From contig CANPXJ010000005.1 in assembly GCA_947585915.1 (NCBI GenBank), positions 1-37,323 of the forward strand: a DNA stretch of 37,323 nucleotides. The letters are read 5' to 3'. The notes beneath the pieces were generated by a model. That model was not told the origin of the DNA and ran no database searches. It worked only from the letters and a program-made list of their open reading frames with translations. This document shows positions 26,988 to 33,613 of this stretch, piece by piece. Source of the DNA: an uncultured Bacilli bacterium (lineage in GTDB: Bacteria; Bacillota_I; Bacilli_A; RF39; UBA660). Made by a program: the position numbers and the translations under genes. Position 1 is the first letter of the stretch. The number at the start of each line of letters is the position of its first letter.

Positions 26988-27072
26988 GGATGCATCAAGG
27001 CTTTGGCCAAGATGCCTTTCCACTCTGTGAAAAGCCATCTAGTGACCCCCTGTGGTCATTAGATGCTTTTTT
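26988..27072 (+). ncRNA. Putative antisense RNA of a type I toxin-antitoxin locus
   Basis: From the promoter above, a transcript of ~85 nt would contain a 5' hairpin (AAGGC...GCCTT, loop TTTGGCCAAGAT) and end in a strong hairpin AGCCATCTAGTGACC / GGTCATTAGATGCT with T6. It carries TGCATCAAGG and TTGGCCAA, nearly repeated in the same DNA direction in the leader of the 27116-27187 ORF (TGCATCAAAG, TTGACCAA). As that ORF is read from the other strand, the two RNAs are complementary there. This is the Fst/par type of layout. It is inferred from sequence only. Confidence 0.5.
27029..27072. terminator. Strong two-way terminator hairpin shared by the convergent RNAs
   Basis: AAAAGC-C-ATCTAGTGACC pairs with GGTCATTAGATGCTTTT (15-18 pairs, one bulge, one G-T) around a 6-base loop. 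T6 follows on the + strand and TTTT on the minus strand. It lies between the antisense RNA and the toxin ORF. Confidence 0.85.
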
Positions 27073-27115
27073 GATGTAGTTATCTAGGGTGTTAGAGTGT
27101 ATCAACCAAGAAGTA

Positions 27116-27187
27116 TTATATTAAAACTAAAATAAGAGCTACAAACAAAAAAATAATGATTATCTGATAAAACACTTTATCACACAT
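27116..27187 (-). CDS. Putative small hydrophobic type I toxin, 23 residues
   Basis: This ORF is too short for the ORF track. It encodes a short polar start (MCDKVFYQ) and then one membrane-spanning run IIIIFLFVALILVLI. Its ribosome binding site GGAAAGGTGAT is close to ideal and 4 bases from the ATG. Just upstream CTTTCC pairs with GGAAAG (27197-27202 with 27211-27216), which would mask part of that site, as in Fst-type toxin leaders. A TTTACA-N17-TAATTT promoter (27276-27281 / 27253-27258) would start the RNA near 27246. Size, topology, leader fold and facing RNA fit a type I toxin. The sequence is not a known toxin family I can name. Confidence 0.5.
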   Translation of the reverse strand: MCDKVFYQIIIIFLFVALILVLI

Positions 27188-27252
27188 AACTATCACCTTT
27201 CCTTTTTAAGGGAAAGACACCTTGACCAACAGTACCTTGGTGCATCAAAGTT

Positions 27253-27281
27253 AAATTACTACATTTTAACTTATTTGTAAA
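27253..27281 (-). promoter_or_regulatory. Candidate promoter of the toxin mRNA
   Basis: On the minus strand TTTACA (27276-27281) and TAATTT (27253-27258) are 17 bases apart. The predicted start near 27246 reads GATGCACCAAGG, much like the 5' end of the antisense RNA. The -10 is a weak match. Confidence 0.4.
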
Positions 27282-27387
27282 ATCACTATTTTTAAAGTTT
27301 TGTAATTGTTTTTTACCTATTTTTAAATTTTCTCATAGGGAAAAAATGTTATTTGAGCTATATAAACTTCCAAAAAAGAAAAATTAG

Positions 27388-28458
27388 TTATTTTAAAATT
27401 TTTAAAATATTACAATTACTATAAGATAAATAACCTTTATAACTAGCTTTAACTCTAACTAATTTTTCTTGATTATAAATTTTTAAATTTTTTATTTTCC
27501 TTTTAATTCTTCTTTTTGTCTGATTATTTATTCTAATTATTAATTTCTTATTTTTTAACTTAAATCTATAACCTAAAAATCCGACTCCTTTATTCAAATT
27601 ATAAATATTAGTTTTTTTATTTACTTCTAATTTTTCTTTTATTTTTCTTAAACATTCTTCTAAATATTTTTTATCATCGTGAAAAATAATAAAGTCATCC
27701 ATATATCTTATATAATATTTTAATTTTAAGTTTTCTTTAATATAATGATCCACTTCATTTAAATAATATATAGCAAGTATTTGACTACTTAAATTGCCTA
27801 TCGGTAATCCTTTATTATCTTGATATATAGGTAATTCCTTGATTTGCTTTTGTTCTTCCTTGTTTTTTATTTTTTTTATTACCCTATTTTTTTCTTTAAC
27901 TATTTCTTCATTAACATATTTTTCATTACTACTTTTTATTATATTAATCACTAATTTATATAAATTTTCATCTTTTATTAATTTTCTTAATTTATTTAAT
28001 AAAATAGTATGGTCAATATTAAAAAAGTATTTTTTAATATCTATTTTTAATACATAGATTTCTTCATTATTTAATTTTATTTTATTAATATATTTTTTAG
28101 CTAAATATAATCCATATGAGGTCCCTTTGTTTTTTCTTGTTGCTACATTAGAATTAATAAGTAATGGTTCTATTAACGGAATTAAAACGTAATTTGAAAC
28201 TAAATGGTTAACTATTTTATCATTTAATTTTTCGCTCATTATAATTCGATATTTTGGTTCTTTAATTATGAATATATTATATTTACCATGCTTATATTTG
28301 TTAGATTTTAAAATATTTAATATATTTAAAAGATTACTCCCTTTAAAACACTCAAATTTGCATATCTTATTCCTGTTTTTAGTCTTTACTCTAATATGTT
28401 CATATTCTTTAATTATTTTATCAAAATCAACTATATCATTATAAACTATCTTTTTCAT
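27388..28458 (-). CDS. DGR reverse transcriptase
   Basis: This 356-residue RT has the fingers-palm order of bacterial RTs. The first catalytic Asp is in VLKIDIKKYFFNIDH (D140). GLPIGNLSSQILAIYYLNEVD holds IGNLSSQ (220-226), which matches the DGR-specific (I/V/L)GxxxSQ where most RTs have QGxxxSP, a change tied to low fidelity at adenine. The active site is YIRYMDDFIIF (Asp254, Asp255). Motif 6 (NLNKGVGFLGYRF) follows and the short thumb is basic. There is no maturase or endonuclease domain, against a group II intron. The start overlaps avd by 20 bases, so translation is coupled. Confidence 0.95.
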   Translation of the reverse strand: MKKIVYNDIVDFDKIIKEYEHIRVKTKNRNKICKFECFKGSNLLNILNILKSNKYKHGKYNIFIIKEPKYRIIMSEKLNDKIVNHLVSNYVLIPLIEPLLINSNVATRKNKGTSYGLYLAKKYINKIKLNNEEIYVLKIDIKKYFFNIDHTILLNKLRKLIKDENLYKLVINIIKSSNEKYVNEEIVKEKNRVIKKIKNKEEQKQIKELPIYQDNKGLPIGNLSSQILAIYYLNEVDHYIKENLKLKYYIRYMDDFIIFHDDKKYLEECLRKIKEKLEVNKKTNIYNLNKGVGFLGYRFKLKNKKLIIRINNQTKRRIKRKIKNLKIYNQEKLVRVKASYKGYLSYSNCNILKILK

Positions 28459-28792
28459 TTTTTAATAACCCATAACTTATTTTTCTTATTTCTAATATAT
28501 AATTGGTTATGCTTTCATACTTTTTCTTTTTTATATACCCTCTATTATATATTTCTAAAAGAAAAAAATCACACATAGACAATTTTATTAAAATATTTTT
28601 TATGTTGGTTTTTCTAATTTTTAAATTGTCACTATTAATCATATAGCTATAAGTTAGTTCTATAATAGCTAACATATTTTCTTCAACATGAGTTTTTAAT
28701 ACTATTTCTTTTCTAGGAATATTTATAAGCATTTTGTTTATATACCAATATGTTTTTTGAACACTTGCTAACAACTTGAAATTATTATTCAT
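28439..28792 (-). CDS. avd: Avd-like accessory variability determinant (four-helix bundle)
   Basis: This 117-residue basic protein is nearly all helix: FKLLASVQKTYWYINKMLINIPRKE, THVEENMLAIIELTYSYMINSD, IKNILIKLSMCDFFLLEIYNRG and YESITNYILEIRKISYGLLKNE. That is the four-helix, S23-like pattern of DGR Avd proteins. In BPP-1, Avd is a basic pentamer that binds the RT and the TR RNA and is needed for cDNA synthesis. Position next to the RT and TR supports the call more than sequence identity does. AAGGAAAG lies before the ATG. Confidence 0.8.
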   Translation of the reverse strand: MNNNFKLLASVQKTYWYINKMLINIPRKEIVLKTHVEENMLAIIELTYSYMINSDNLKIRKTNIKNILIKLSMCDFFLLEIYNRGYIKKKKYESITNYILEIRKISYGLLKNEKDSL

Positions 28793-29097
28793 TTTATCAT
28801 TCTTTCCTTAAAAAAAGTAATGAGTTTATCAGGTTCATTACTTTTGTAATACAGCAAGTAGATATCATCTACTTTTTTATTTTTTAGCAAAGATAACGTC
28901 TGTATTATGTTTTTTGAATTACTTTGAATAATCCAAGGAATAAATCTTGTTTCCAATCTAAATTATATTTTGATATTATATCTAGATTTCCAATTGATTA
29001 AATAACAATTGGCTACTTCCTCTGTTTATTAGATACTATCCAATAAAGCTCGGTATAGTAATATAAATAAATTATATTAAAATATATTAGTAGGAAT
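28793..29097 (-). ncRNA. Structured spacer between TR and avd, likely part of the DGR template RNA
   Basis: There is no ORF here, but several hairpins are visible: CCAATTG/CAATTGG (28990-29012); TACTATCC/GGTATAGTA with one bulge (about 29034-29058); AAGTAGAT/ATCTACTT (about 28857-28875) enclosed by TAATACAG/CTGTATTA (28847-28854 with 28900-28907); and AAAAGTAATGA/TCATTACTTTT (28813-28845), the last followed by a T-run on the minus strand. In BPP-1 the region just 3' of TR folds and is required to start cDNA synthesis. By position this is the equivalent; function here is inferred. Confidence 0.6.
28811..28845 (-). terminator. Terminator-like hairpin just upstream of avd
   Basis: A perfect 11-base stem AAAAGTAATGA / TCATTACTTTT with an 11-base loop is followed on the minus strand by further Ts, then AAGGAAAG, the avd ribosome binding site. 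It could end the TR RNA and limit read-through into avd-RT. Confidence 0.6.
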
Positions 29098-29199
29098 CTG
29101 GCACGACGGCGTTTGTATTGTTAGTATTGTTGTTGTTGATGTTGCCATTGTTGCCTTCGAATACATTAGCATTATTATTAGAATTGTTAGGCGAAAGGC
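29098..29199 (-). repeat. DGR template repeat (TR)
   Basis: This 102-base template is homologous to 29403-29513. Read in the frame of the VR on the minus strand it has 16 AAC/AAT codons (LSPNNSNNNANVFEGNNGN..., then N-rich to AVVP), the adenine-rich codon choice that lets A-mutagenesis reach many residues while avoiding stop codons. It is noncoding here. Its 3' end GCCGTCGTGCCAG is identical to the VR end and likely contains the initiation site (IMH*). Confidence 0.93.
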
Positions 29200-29238
29200 C
29201 ACAACGCGGAAAAAAGTCAATTAATAGATTTATCCCTA

Positions 29239-29256
29239 TATAAACCTCAGTTTATA
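29239..29256. repeat. Small hairpin upstream of TR
   Basis: TATAAAC and GTTTATA form a perfect 7-base stem with loop CTCA between the target stop codon and the TR. Confidence 0.5.
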
Positions 29257-29288
29257 CCTTATTAATCATTTAATATATTTTAATTCGT

Positions 29289-29316
29289 CCAAACTTTTGA
29301 CGGAGCAAAAGTTTGG
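29289..29316. repeat. Perfect 11-base inverted repeat downstream of VR
   Basis: CCAAACTTTTG and CAAAAGTTTGG form a perfect stem with a 6-base loop, 87 bases past the VR end and 13 bases beyond the target stop codon. No T-run follows on the minus strand, so a plain terminator is less likely. DGRs often carry a hairpin or cruciform downstream of VR that raises retrohoming. Confidence 0.75.
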
Positions 29317-29328
29317 AAACGCTTGCTC

Positions 29329-30849
29329 TTAGTCTACTTGAAATGGACTTTGTTCACTCCCATCTCCAGTGGTGATTAGTGCACTAGTGGATAGATTGAT
29401 AACTGGCACGACGGCGCCCGTACCGCCAGTACCGTAGTCGGTGCCGCCACTGTAGCCATAGCTGCCTTCGAAAACACGAGCAGTATTACCAGAAGAACTG
29501 TAAGGCGAAAGGCTCCACCACCAATAATTATGATAAATATAGTTTGTTTCATCTGCATACGGCTCGGACCTTGATAACCCTGCCATATTCATTTCATCTG
29601 CTGTTATTAATCCTATCTTCGTTTTATATATCCCTCCATAATCTCTTGGTGAACCATTTTGATTATTTGGCTCTGGACATTTTAAACTTGGTTCTTTTTT
29701 TGTTACTACTCGGTCATATGCTCCGTAAAATAAATAACCACTAGTTGTAGCTCCTTCGTTTCCACTTCCATATGAGGTATCATTGCAGAAATATCCTTGG
29801 GCTATTTGATCGTTTACACTATTTAAATTATTACTATACCATGTCTCTAGTGCTGTCTTTATATTACTATCTTGTCCTCCAAAGTTTTCATTTGAAAACT
29901 CACCACTTTTATATATTACCTCGCATGGATTATTTTTTGTACAACTATTTGTATTGTCATATGTGTATCCTGTATATTTTCCAGCATGAATCTCTTGATT
30001 TGCTACATAATCATTGAATTTTGAATTAGACTCGATTTTATCATTTAAAATAAGTCTTATTGTTCCATCTCCATTGATTCGTACTATTTTCCATTCCTTT
30101 CCTGCAAATTCTACGTTATTATTTAGTTCATTTCTATCTCCTCGAAAATAGTAACTTGTCCCTTGATCATCTTCGGCTTTATATATTCCACTTCCTGTGT
30201 TTGGAGTTACACCTTCATTTAAAGAAGCTATTGATATATCTGCTGGCTCTCCCTTTGCAAAGTCTGGTCTCTCTTCTTTTATTGTATTATGGGCGAGTAT
30301 TGTTCTTAAGTTTCCACTTGCATTATTTATTTGTACTATTCCACTGAATGTTTTTCCTTGATTATAGTTTTGGTTACTTCCTATCTCTTTAAAATGTATG
30401 GTTAATGTATAACTATGTTTCTCTTTACTTTTTATCCCTATATTCCCTAGTATTGTCTCTGATCCACTTTCTGGAGCTTGACTATACTCTTTTACTTCTT
30501 TATTATCTCTTTCTATTTTATATTCTAACTCTTCTTTTTTTTCATATGTATTTATTATTTCTATCATATCTAAATTATATATTGTATCTAATGTCCCTGT
30601 ATTTTCTACTGTAAAATTTATTGTATGTATTGCTCCTGGTAAGGCATTTTCTAGACTTGTTATTGTTGTTCCATCTAGTTTTAAGGACATTGTTCCTGAT
30701 TGTACTTTTATTTCTTTTGCTTCTTCATTTCCTTTTACTTTTAATGTGAAGTATGCATATGACACACTTATTGTTATTACTATTATTAATGTTATTATTG
30801 CTATTACTATTTTTTTATTCTCTTTTATATTTTTTATTTTATCCGACAT
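29329..30849 (-). CDS. DGR target: surface-anchored protein with C-terminal variable domain
   Basis: This 506-residue protein starts with a basic stretch and one membrane helix (IVIAIITLIIVITISVSYAYF, about 13-33), then a beta-rich domain (to ~175) resembling TasA/camelysin-like surface proteins (YAYFTLKVKG, VENTGTLDTIYNL). The C-terminal domain from ~215 (YFRGDRNELNNNVEFAGKEWKIVRI ... WWWSLSP ... VVPVINLSTSALITTGDGS) resembles DUF6273/FGE-like C-type-lectin-fold domains that host DGR variation. VR covers residues ~446-482: Tyr, Ser, Gly and Thr replace template Asn. The variable face is probably displayed outside the cell as a binding surface. A G9-containing promoter precedes it. Confidence 0.88.
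   Translation of the reverse strand: MSDKIKNIKENKKIVIAIITLIIVITISVSYAYFTLKVKGNEEAKEIKVQSGTMSLKLDGTTITSLENALPGAIHTINFTVENTGTLDTIYNLDMIEIINTYEKKEELEYKIERDNKEVKEYSQAPESGSETILGNIGIKSKEKHSYTLTIHFKEIGSNQNYNQGKTFSGIVQINNASGNLRTILAHNTIKEERPDFAKGEPADISIASLNEGVTPNTGSGIYKAEDDQGTSYYFRGDRNELNNNVEFAGKEWKIVRINGDGTIRLILNDKIESNSKFNDYVANQEIHAGKYTGYTYDNTNSCTKNNPCEVIYKSGEFSNENFGGQDSNIKTALETWYSNNLNSVNDQIAQGYFCNDTSYGSGNEGATTSGYLFYGAYDRVVTKKEPSLKCPEPNNQNGSPRDYGGIYKTKIGLITADEMNMAGLSRSEPYADETNYIYHNYWWWSLSPYSSSGNTARVFEGSYGYSGGTDYGTGGTGAVVPVINLSTSALITTGDGSEQSPFQVD
29403..29513 (-). repeat. DGR variable repeat (VR) inside the target gene
   Basis: This 111-base stretch aligns with the TR. Ends are identical (GGCGAAAGGC and CTGGCACGACGGCG on the + strand). 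Codon examples, TR to VR: AAC to TAC, AAT to AGT, AAT to GGT, AAT to CGT, AAC to GGC, GTA to GTT, ACA to ACG. The VR is 9 bases (three codons) longer than the TR. Confidence 0.93.
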
Positions 30850-30872
30850 AGTTATTACTCTCCTTAATTATA

Positions 30873-30904
30873 ATTATACGTCTACTTGCCCCCCCCCTAG
30901 TCAA
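30873..30904 (-). promoter_or_regulatory. Target-gene promoter with a G9 tract in its spacer
   Basis: On the minus strand TTGACT (-35, 30899-30904) and TATAAT (-10, 30873-30878) are 20 bases apart, and the spacer contains nine Gs in a row (30889-30897). Loss of three Gs would give the ideal 17. AAGGAG and the ATG follow within 30 bases. Such tracts slip during replication and switch promoters in other bacteria. Confidence 0.6.
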
Positions 30905-30948
30905 GCTTTTTTTCAAAAAAAAAGAAATTTCACAAATTATTTCAAAAT

Positions 30949-32047
30949 TTAATGAAACTGTTGTAGCATAGCAACCATAAAATCTAAAATGTCTCCATCT
31001 AACACTTTATCGGCTTGACTAGTTTCAAAACCTGTTCTAGTATCTTTAACCATAGTATATGGTTCTAAAACATAACTTCTTATTTGACTACCAAAATCAA
31101 TATTAGTACTAACCCCTTTAATTTCATTTAATTTAGCTTCTTGTTTATTTAATTCTATTTGATATAATTTGCTTTTTAAGATATTCATAGCAATTTCTTT
31201 ATTTTTAATTTGGCTTCTTTCGTTTTGGCAAGTAACAACTGTTTTAGTTGGTAAATGCGTAATTCTTACAGCTGAATCAGTAGTATTTACCCCTTGTCCC
31301 CCTTTACCACTACTTCGATAAACATCAATTTTTAAATCTTTTTCATTAATTTCTACTTCAATATCTTTAGAAAACTCAGGAGTTATAGTTACAGAGGCAA
31401 ATGAAGTATGCCGCCTTGCTCCGGAATCAAATGGAGATATTCTAACTAAACGATGGACTCCACTTTCACCTTTAAAATATCCATAAGCATACTCACCTTT
31501 TATTAATATTGTTACGCTTTTTAAACCGGCTTCTTCCCCTTTTTGCATTTCAATAATTTCGTAATTATAATTGTTTTTTTCACAAAATCTAGTATACATT
31601 CTAAAAAGCATATCTGCCCAATCACAGCTCTCAGTTCCTCCAGCTCCGGGATGAATTTCTAAATAACAATTTAAGTCATCATATTTTCCTGATAATAAAA
31701 CACTTATCTCTAAATCATTAAGTTCCGTTTTTATTTCTTCAAGGCTTTTTATAATTTCTTCTTCTAAATCTTTATCTTCTTCTATTTCTAATAAAGTTAA
31801 AAGTTCGGCTATACTTTTTATTTTGGTGGAAACATCACTAGTTTTTAAAATTTCTTTTTTTAAATTATTTACTTTAGTTGTAATATCAGTTGCCTTGGTT
31901 GTATCATCCCAAAAGCCTTCTTCATTCATTTTATTTTCTAGTTCTTGTAATTTTTTCTTTTTGCTTTCTAAGTCAAAGAGACCTCCCGATATCTTCTTCT
32001 TTTTTTCTTAAATTTTCTAATTTTATTTTTAATTCTTTTATTTCCAT
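30949..32047 (-). CDS. prfB: Peptide chain release factor 2, with programmed +1 frameshift
   Basis: RF2 ends translation at UGA and UAA. The 326-residue ORF in the track is only the part after an internal Met. The true start is the ATG at 32047 (AAGGTGAG upstream): 24 codons lead to CTT TGA C (31972-31978), the classic RF2 frameshift site, preceded by a Shine-Dalgarno-like GGGAGG three bases before CTT. A +1 slip continues DLESKKKKLQELENK into MNEEGFWDD, giving 365 residues, the usual size. The anticodon-like SPF motif (RISPFDSG) and the catalytic GGQ (SGKGGQGVN) are present. Low RF2 favours the shift, so the gene regulates itself. Confidence 0.96.
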
Positions 32048-32076
32048 TCCACTCACCTTGTTCATTTATATAGCTA

Positions 32077-33453
32077 TTATACCATATTCTCTATTTTTTG
32101 CTGGTAAGATTTCTTTAATATAAACAATGAAATAATACAGGTTAAAACCTCGGCAATGGGGAAAGTCCACCAGACCAAAGATGAAGCATTATTAGTTTTG
32201 ATAAAAAGATAGGCAATAGGAAAAACAAAGATTATAAGTCTAAGTAACGATATCATTAATGGTCTTAGCGCATATCGTATTGATTGCAAAACGCCTTGAA
32301 TAGCAACAGATACTCCCATAAAAGCAAAGCCTAGACTTGATATTCTTAAAGCTCTTACACATAGCAAAATCATTTGTTTAGATGTTCCACTTGCTAGGCC
32401 AAAAAGATTAGCTAAAGGTTGGGCGAATAATTCAAAAAGAATAGTAATTATAATCATAACTATAATTGTATCAATTATGCCAAATTTTATACAATTATTT
32501 ATTCTTTTTTTATCTTTCATTCCATAGTTATAAGCCAATATAGATATAATTGTATTAGATAGACCAAAAGCTGAAAATAGTGCAACTTGTTGAATTTTAT
32601 AGTATATCCCAAATGCTCCTACTAATATGCTAGGATTAATTTCTGATAAATTTAAAATGATATTTACGCCAGCCATCATAACGGCTAGTAAAGCTTGCAT
32701 AATAGTGGCCGAAATACCGATTACGTAAATTGCTTTAATTAGATTAATATTTGGTTTTAAATATTTTAAGTTACCATTTATTTCTTTATTATTTCGATAA
32801 TGGAAAAACATAGCCACAACTAAAGACACAATCTGACCAATAACCGTGGCCCAAGCTGCTCCTTCCACATTCATTTTCAAAGGATAGATAAAAATATAAT
32901 CTAATACAATATTAGTAATTGCTCCGGATACTTGAGCAATAGTGGAAAGCATTGTTTTTCCTGTAGATTGTAATAATCTTTCATAAACAGAAAAACCAAT
33001 AGCCCCAAAAGATACACATGTACATATTCTTAAATAAGCTGTTCCCATTTTTACTACTTCGGGATTAGTCGTAAAAAGAGTTATAAATTTATGAGAACCA
33101 AGTAATCCAAAGAGTAAAAATATGATATATATGCAAATACTTAAAAATATTCCATTTCCAGCAATTTTATTAACCTTATCTTGTTCTTTTTCTCCTAAAC
33201 TTTTAGATAGTAAAGAGTTTAGTCCTATTCCAGTTCCAACGCCGATAGCTATTATTAGAATTTGAATAGGAAAAGCATAAGTTAAAGCCTCATTGGCTAA
33301 AACACCGATCCCTTTTATATTAGTAACAAATATACTATCAATAACATTATATAAAGCTTGTAAGACCATAGAAATAATCATAGGCAATCCCATTTTCCAT
33401 ATTAGTTTATTAACTGGCATTATTGCCATTTTATTTTGTTTTTCTTTTTTCAT
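32077..33453 (-). CDS. MATE family efflux transporter
   Basis: This 458-residue protein has about 12 membrane helices in two halves and typical MATE/DinF-type motifs: KLIWKMGLPMIISMVLQALYNVIDSIFV at the N-terminus, GVGTGIGLNSLLSKSLGEKEQDKV, and VEGAAWATVIGQIVSLVVAMFF in the centre. MATE proteins export cationic drugs or metabolites using Na+ or H+ gradients; the substrate here is unknown. AAGGAAGG precedes the ATG. It has its own promoter and a leader terminator, so it is probably regulated at transcript level. prfB follows after 29 bases. Confidence 0.93.
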   Translation of the reverse strand: MKKEKQNKMAIMPVNKLIWKMGLPMIISMVLQALYNVIDSIFVTNIKGIGVLANEALTYAFPIQILIIAIGVGTGIGLNSLLSKSLGEKEQDKVNKIAGNGIFLSICIYIIFLLFGLLGSHKFITLFTTNPEVVKMGTAYLRICTCVSFGAIGFSVYERLLQSTGKTMLSTIAQVSGAITNIVLDYIFIYPLKMNVEGAAWATVIGQIVSLVVAMFFHYRNNKEINGNLKYLKPNINLIKAIYVIGISATIMQALLAVMMAGVNIILNLSEINPSILVGAFGIYYKIQQVALFSAFGLSNTIISILAYNYGMKDKKRINNCIKFGIIDTIIVMIIITILFELFAQPLANLFGLASGTSKQMILLCVRALRISSLGFAFMGVSVAIQGVLQSIRYALRPLMISLLRLIIFVFPIAYLFIKTNNASSLVWWTFPIAEVLTCIISLFILKKSYQQKIENMV

Positions 33454-33473
33454 AATAATCCTTCCTTTAGAGC

Positions 33474-33507
33474 AAAAAAATAACGCAAACCCAAACTGGA
33501 TTTACGC
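33474..33507 (-). terminator. Terminator hairpin in the MATE leader (candidate attenuator)
   Basis: On the minus strand GCGTAAATCC pairs with GGGTTTGCG (9-10 pairs incl. G-U) around AGTTT, then TTATTTTTTT. It lies between the MATE promoter and the MATE ribosome binding site. An alternative GCTT/AAGC hairpin just upstream overlaps its 5' arm. It matches no riboswitch class I can recognise. Confidence 0.65.
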
Positions 33508-33533
33508 TTTTTTAAGCCACTCGTTGTGATTAG

Positions 33534-33562
33534 ATTATAGCAAATATTAAACTTTTTTTCAA
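33534..33562 (-). promoter_or_regulatory. Promoter of the MATE gene
   Basis: TTGAAA (-35, 33557-33562) and TATAAT (-10, 33534-33539) with 17 bases between them on the minus strand. Predicted leader is about 74 bases. Confidence 0.75.
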
Positions 33563-33613
33563 GTTTTAAAATTTGGGAAAATCCATAATATATTATATTT
33601 TTATGGATAAAAA

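Larger units (their letters stand above)
27388..30849 (-). other. Diversity-generating retroelement (DGR) cassette
   Basis: In transcription order (minus strand) the cassette is: target gene with VR at its 3' end, hairpin, TR, structured spacer, Avd-like gene, reverse transcriptase. TR and VR share both ends exactly. Inside, apart from 9 bases of length difference and one ambiguous codon, the VR differs only where the TR coding strand has A. This adenine-specific pattern is the hallmark of DGRs such as that of Bordetella phage BPP-1, in which the RT copies TR RNA with errors at A and the cDNA replaces VR. No phage genes flank it; the neighbours are housekeeping genes, so it is a chromosomal DGR. 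Confidence 0.95.

Noticed and set aside
27388-28458. RT as part of a group II intron, retron or Abi system
   Set aside because: No maturase domain, intron ends or msr/msd; the IGNLSSQ motif, TR, VR and Avd-like gene fit a DGR.
29098-29199. TR as a truncated duplicate of the target gene
   Set aside because: Likeness stops sharply at both ends of the repeat, and the Asn-codon content and adenine pattern fit a template.
29544-30952. Several + strand ORFs opposite the DGR target
   Set aside because: They are low-complexity Leu/Tyr/Phe-rich shadows of the minus-strand gene and lack ribosome binding sites.
33474-33530. Mini-ykkC, preQ1 or other small riboswitch in the MATE leader
   Set aside because: One AACGA loop resembles half of a guanidine-II site, but the second ACGR hairpin is absent and no other class fits.
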